From positions 18,078 to 82,077 of the forward strand of contig CAILLA010000238.1 in NCBI GenBank assembly GCA_903834925.1: a DNA stretch of 64,000 nucleotides. Reading direction: 5' to 3'. Shown one piece after another: positions 61,267 through 64,000 of this stretch. The first letter of the stretch is position 1; every line of letters begins with the position of its first letter. The DNA is from an uncultured Schlesneria sp. (GTDB lineage: Bacteria; Planctomycetota; Planctomycetia; Planctomycetales; Planctomycetaceae). The notes under the pieces were generated by a model. The model made no database searches and was not told where the DNA came from. It worked only from the letters and a program-made list of their open reading frames with translations. The position numbers were made by a program, and so were the translations under genes.

Positions 61267-62649
61267 ATGAAACACAGAATTCACACTTTTCGAGCAGCGA
61301 CGATGGACGAGGCGATGGAACTGGTTCGTCGCGAACTGGGCGAAGAGGCTGTCGTCGTCGAATCGAAGGAAATTGCCACTCGGCGACTTCTACCCTGGCC
61401 ATCCGTTCGCCAGGAAATCGAGGTCAGCGCACAACGAGCATCGAGTAGTAAGTCGTCGGAAAAAAAGAACCGAGATCACAAAACACCATCCGCCGCCCCT
61501 CGTACCATCCAAACGCTGGCCGAAAAGATGTCAGCCACGATCGGTTCACCTGCCGTGGCGGAAAGCAATCAGATCGAGGGAGCCGAGCCTACAGGCGGAA
61601 GCGTTCCAAACAATAACGATTTAGCTCCTCCACCAGGTTGGCTGGCTCCTGAAGCAAAGTCGAGATTGCCCAAAGTTCGTGGAAAGCATCAAGCGGCCGT
61701 TGCCAGGCAAGAAGAATCGGTCGTTCCCGCGGTCGAGACGGTAACGCCCACCGTCGAGCCGGTCACGTCGCCTGCACTTGAGCCGCAAATGGCATCCCTG
61801 CAACACATGCTCGTACAGCTGGCTTCCCAGCTTCGCACGGGGGGAATCACAGAGATTCCCGGTGAATACCTTGAGAACTATCTCCAGCTGACGGCAGCAG
61901 GAATCGAAGAGGAGATCGCTCGCGATCTCATTTCCAAAATTCGCCGACAAGTTGTGACGGAAACCAGTAACTTTCCAGCTGCTGTTAATGGCATGTTAGC
62001 AGCGATTGTCGAGCAGGAAATCCATTGCGTTTCGCCAATCAGTCCGACTCCGGGACGACGCGAGATTGTCGCGTTCGTCGGCCCGACCGGTGTTGGCAAA
62101 ACGACGACACTCGCCAAATTGGCTGGACACTTTGCCCTTCGCGAAGGCCGTCGTATTGGAATCATCACCGTTGATAACTATCGAGTCGGTGCCGTAGAAC
62201 AGGTCCGCAACTATGCAGATATCCTCGAAGTTCCCATGCGAACCGCTTCAAACGCAAATGAGCTGCGGAATGCCATCGATGATCTCGCCGATGTCGACAT
62301 GATTCTGATCGATACTGCTGGAAAAAGCCCGTCGGATGGTTCCAAGCTCAACGAACTTCGAGACATTCTTCAGGTCGCCGCTTCTGATCACATCCTGCTG
62401 GTACTCAGTCTTGCTGGTGGAGCAAGCATGCTTCCACAAATTGCGAAATCGTTTGGAAATATGCTACCAACGTCACTTGTCCTGACGAAGCTTGACGAAC
62501 TGGTCACGTGCGGCGGTTTGCTGTCAGTGGCACGGCAAATTCCACTTCCAATCAGTTACATCAGTACTGGACAAGACGTTCCCGCACATTTCGAACCGGC
62601 TAACGCTTGCCGCCTCGCCCGACTAAGCCTTGGTAGGGATCAGATTTGA
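61267..62649 (+). CDS. flhF: Flagellar biosynthesis GTPase FlhF
   Basis: The 460-residue protein begins with the B-domain opening MKHRIHTFRAATMDEAMELV, followed by a Pro/Ser-rich linker to about residue 180. The SRP-type NG domain has G1 GPTGVGKTTTLAKLAGHFAL near 275, IITVDNYRVGAVEQV, G3 ILIDTAGKSPSDGSKL and G4 VLTKLDELVTCGG. FlhF places and numbers flagella, with GTP hydrolysis stimulated by FlhG, encoded just downstream. The gap to flhA is 54 bases, so co-transcription is likely. Confidence 0.94.
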   Translation: MKHRIHTFRAATMDEAMELVRRELGEEAVVVESKEIATRRLLPWPSVRQEIEVSAQRASSSKSSEKKNRDHKTPSAAPRTIQTLAEKMSATIGSPAVAESNQIEGAEPTGGSVPNNNDLAPPPGWLAPEAKSRLPKVRGKHQAAVARQEESVVPAVETVTPTVEPVTSPALEPQMASLQHMLVQLASQLRTGGITEIPGEYLENYLQLTAAGIEEEIARDLISKIRRQVVTETSNFPAAVNGMLAAIVEQEIHCVSPISPTPGRREIVAFVGPTGVGKTTTLAKLAGHFALREGRRIGIITVDNYRVGAVEQVRNYADILEVPMRTASNANELRNAIDDLADVDMILIDTAGKSPSDGSKLNELRDILQVAASDHILLVLSLAGGASMLPQIAKSFGNMLPTSLVLTKLDELVTCGGLLSVARQIPLPISYISTGQDVPAHFEPANACRLARLSLGRDQI

Positions 62650-62716
62650 ATCGATTCCATCAATAAACATTGCTGCTCATCTGCGTTTGCGATTACCCAC
62701 CCATTCGAAGTCCACA

Positions 62717-63616
62717 ATGACAACATCCCTGTCCTCACAGCCCAATCCACTTCTTCGAGCCGATCAGGCTTGGGAATTGCGAGCGCTGGTTGCGATGCGA
62801 AAAGATTCGGCAACGGTCGGCTCACCCGACGTTCGTCGATGTCATTCGATCGCAATCTCGGGCGGAAAGGGTGGTGTGGGACGTTCAGTGATTGCTCTGA
62901 ACCTCGCAATTGGCCTCGCACAACGGGGAGCAACAGTCGGTCTGATCGATGCCAGTCAGGACCTTGGAAGTGCTGAGCTGCTATGCGGACTGAACAGTTA
63001 CTGGAACCTCTCGCACGTCGTTCAAGGAAGTCGTCAGGTCAGCGATATTATTCAGTCAGGTCCCGCAGGCATTCGCATCCTATCCGGTGCCAGTTGCCTT
63101 GTTGATCCAGAAATCACAAAACGCCCTGTACAGAACAACTTGTTAGCACAGTTGAAATCATTCGAACAAGAACTCGACTGGCTGATTATTGACGGAAGCG
63201 GCGGAGCTTGCGGAATGACTCAGGAATTCGCACTGGCAGCCGACGATCTGTTGGTTGTCACAACGCCTGAACCGACCGCTGTGGCAGAAGCCTATTCGTC
63301 GATCAAGGGGCTGGCAAAAACCGCCGGGCCGCGATTTGGGTTACTCGTTAATCAAGCCGAATCGGCACAGCAGGCACAGCGGATTCTCGATCAAATGCAA
63401 CAAGCGGCACATACATTTTTGCGAATCGATCTGCATCGTCGGGGTTACCTGCCAGGTGATCGTGCCGTTCCAGCATCGGTCAATGGACGAGTTCCTTTCG
63501 TTCTTCAGTCGCCACAATCCTCTGTTACCACTGCACTTTTCGAGTTGATTCAGCGGTGGAGTCGACCGCAGCCGACAGCTTCTTGCCATGACTATTTTTC
63601 GCGGCTGTTGGTTTAA
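62717..63616 (+). CDS. flhG: FlhG/FleN-like ParA-MinD ATPase with altered P-loop
   Basis: The protein is about 299 residues from ATG 62717. The deviant Walker A is GGKGGVGRS at residues 49-57: the signature first Lys is kept, but the P-loop Lys before Ser is Arg56 (codon CGT). The A' motif is LIDASQDLGSAELLCGL, close to the usual DADLGLAN pattern but changed, and the switch II region is LIIDGSGG. The C-terminus has a long helix. FlhG normally binds FlhF and controls flagellar number. Arg56 and the other changes suggest weakened ATP hydrolysis. Position directly after flhF supports the identity. Confidence 0.88.
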   Translation: MTTSLSSQPNPLLRADQAWELRALVAMRKDSATVGSPDVRRCHSIAISGGKGGVGRSVIALNLAIGLAQRGATVGLIDASQDLGSAELLCGLNSYWNLSHVVQGSRQVSDIIQSGPAGIRILSGASCLVDPEITKRPVQNNLLAQLKSFEQELDWLIIDGSGGACGMTQEFALAADDLLVVTTPEPTAVAEAYSSIKGLAKTAGPRFGLLVNQAESAQQAQRILDQMQQAAHTFLRIDLHRRGYLPGDRAVPASVNGRVPFVLQSPQSSVTTALFELIQRWSRPQPTASCHDYFSRLLV

Positions 63617-63965
63617 GAGAGATGTCAGTTACAGGAATAAGGCGACGAACTTCAGTCAATCTTGTGTGTTCTCATCAAATTATTCGAAATTGGTCCGGTT
63701 ACAACGTTCAGGGGAAATAAGGTGATTTCATTCATATTCAAGGACTCAAAATGCCGATATTAAGTTGGTGGGGAATAGCGAAGTTATGTTTTGATCGTGA
63801 CTAAGAATTACCCGTAGCGGGTAATTGAATTCAAGTGTGGTCAGGTCGTCAGCGCAAGTCGGCTTCGATCGAAATCAGAGTGACATTAGTAACCACGGCG
63901 CGGGCATCGACGCCAGATCCACAGCAAGACGTTGTGGGAGCCGGTGACTCACCATGGAGGGTTCG
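63617..63965. other. Intergenic region with perfect hairpin
   Basis: 349 bases. AATTACCCG-tag-CGGGTAATT (63806-63826) is a perfect 9-bp hairpin with a 3-base loop, lacking a clear T run; it may be an attenuator-like or operator site. GGAGG at 63955-63959 is the ribosome site of the next gene. Confidence 0.5.
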
Positions 63966-64000
63966 ATGGTAATGAAGGTTGCAACAGAAGAAGAGATCGC
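63966..64000 (+). CDS. Start of a further gene, cut by window edge
   Basis: ATG 63966 has GGAGG about six bases upstream and opens MVMKVATEEEI before the window ends. An in-frame ATG at 63972 is also possible. By position after flhA-flhF-flhG it could be fliA (flagellar sigma-28), but eleven residues cannot prove it. Confidence 0.4.
   Translation, partial: MVMKVATEEEI

Noticed and set aside
1..64000. Search for CRISPR array, tRNA, rRNA and insertion sequences
   Set aside because: No regularly spaced short repeats, no clear T-loop/anticodon pattern, no rRNA-like sequence and no transposase frame were seen by eye; a tRNA search could still find one.

Overview
The window reads as a chromosomal segment of a Planctomycetota bacterium, probably of the Planctomycetaceae/Schlesneria/Gimesia kind. 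The main evidence is the set of family-typical genes: two large cytochrome-c/DUF1549/DUF1553 (PSCyt1-PSCyt2-PSD1) proteins, two DUF1501 proteins with Tat-like leaders, a DUF1559 type IV-pilin-like protein followed by a small lipoprotein, a Tat-exported Gfo/Idh/MocA oxidoreductase, a LEPR-XLL-type surface repeat protein and an M50/HlyD-type membrane protein. Genes lie on both strands in short operons. Several dispersed palindromic repeats sit between genes. I found no rRNA, tRNA, CRISPR array, insertion sequence or complete prophage.

Layout. 0-7.5 kb: truncated WaaP-like kinase, lipoprotein, pncC, a conserved exported protein, a solitary adenine-type DNA methyltransferase and an exported L-isoaspartyl methyltransferase with a C-terminal domain. 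7.7-16.9 kb: CDGSH protein, large exported PPC-type protein, Gfo/Idh/MocA oxidoreductase, serine beta-lactamase-like hydrolase, YdeI-like protein, then a two-gene unit encoding a cytochrome bd-like membrane protein fused to cytochrome c and a polytopic partner. 17.2-27.7 kb: a PSD1-DUF1501 pair, then a minus-strand block (methyltransferase, GNAT, cyclophilin, M50/HlyD protein, HlyD adaptor). 28.3-34.4 kb: a repeat-rich LEPR-XLL surface protein broken by a one-base deletion near a poly-G tract, a regulatory-domain (CarboxypepD_reg-like) protein, repeats, a tiny lipoprotein and a DUF1559 pseudopilin. 35-43.2 kb: a second PSD1 protein without a DUF1501 partner, an ECF sigma/anti-sigma pair, a HAD hydrolase, scpB and an aminopeptidase P whose reading frame extends upstream of any ordinary start codon. 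43.2-50.9 kb: a 1433-residue protein with a giant charged tail, a divergent NtrC-type response regulator lacking GAFTGA, a CbiX-like chelatase and an aldolase-like protein.

50.9-55.3 kb looks like an accessory island. It has remnants of small genes with single-base frameshifts (one HEPN-like), a pentapeptide-TIR protein that could be an NAD-consuming immune effector, an addiction-module/ParE pair, an exported esterase and a DUF433/DUF5615 pair ending in a strong terminator. From 55.5 kb the core chromosome resumes with an orphan DUF1501 gene, rarA, a 92-bp dispersed repeat, and the flagellar block flhA-flhF-flhG with the start of a further gene at the right edge. FlhG carries Arg in place of the usual P-loop Lys.

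All functions come from reading translated sequence by eye. No database search was run. Where a start was moved from the longest reading frame, the reason is given.
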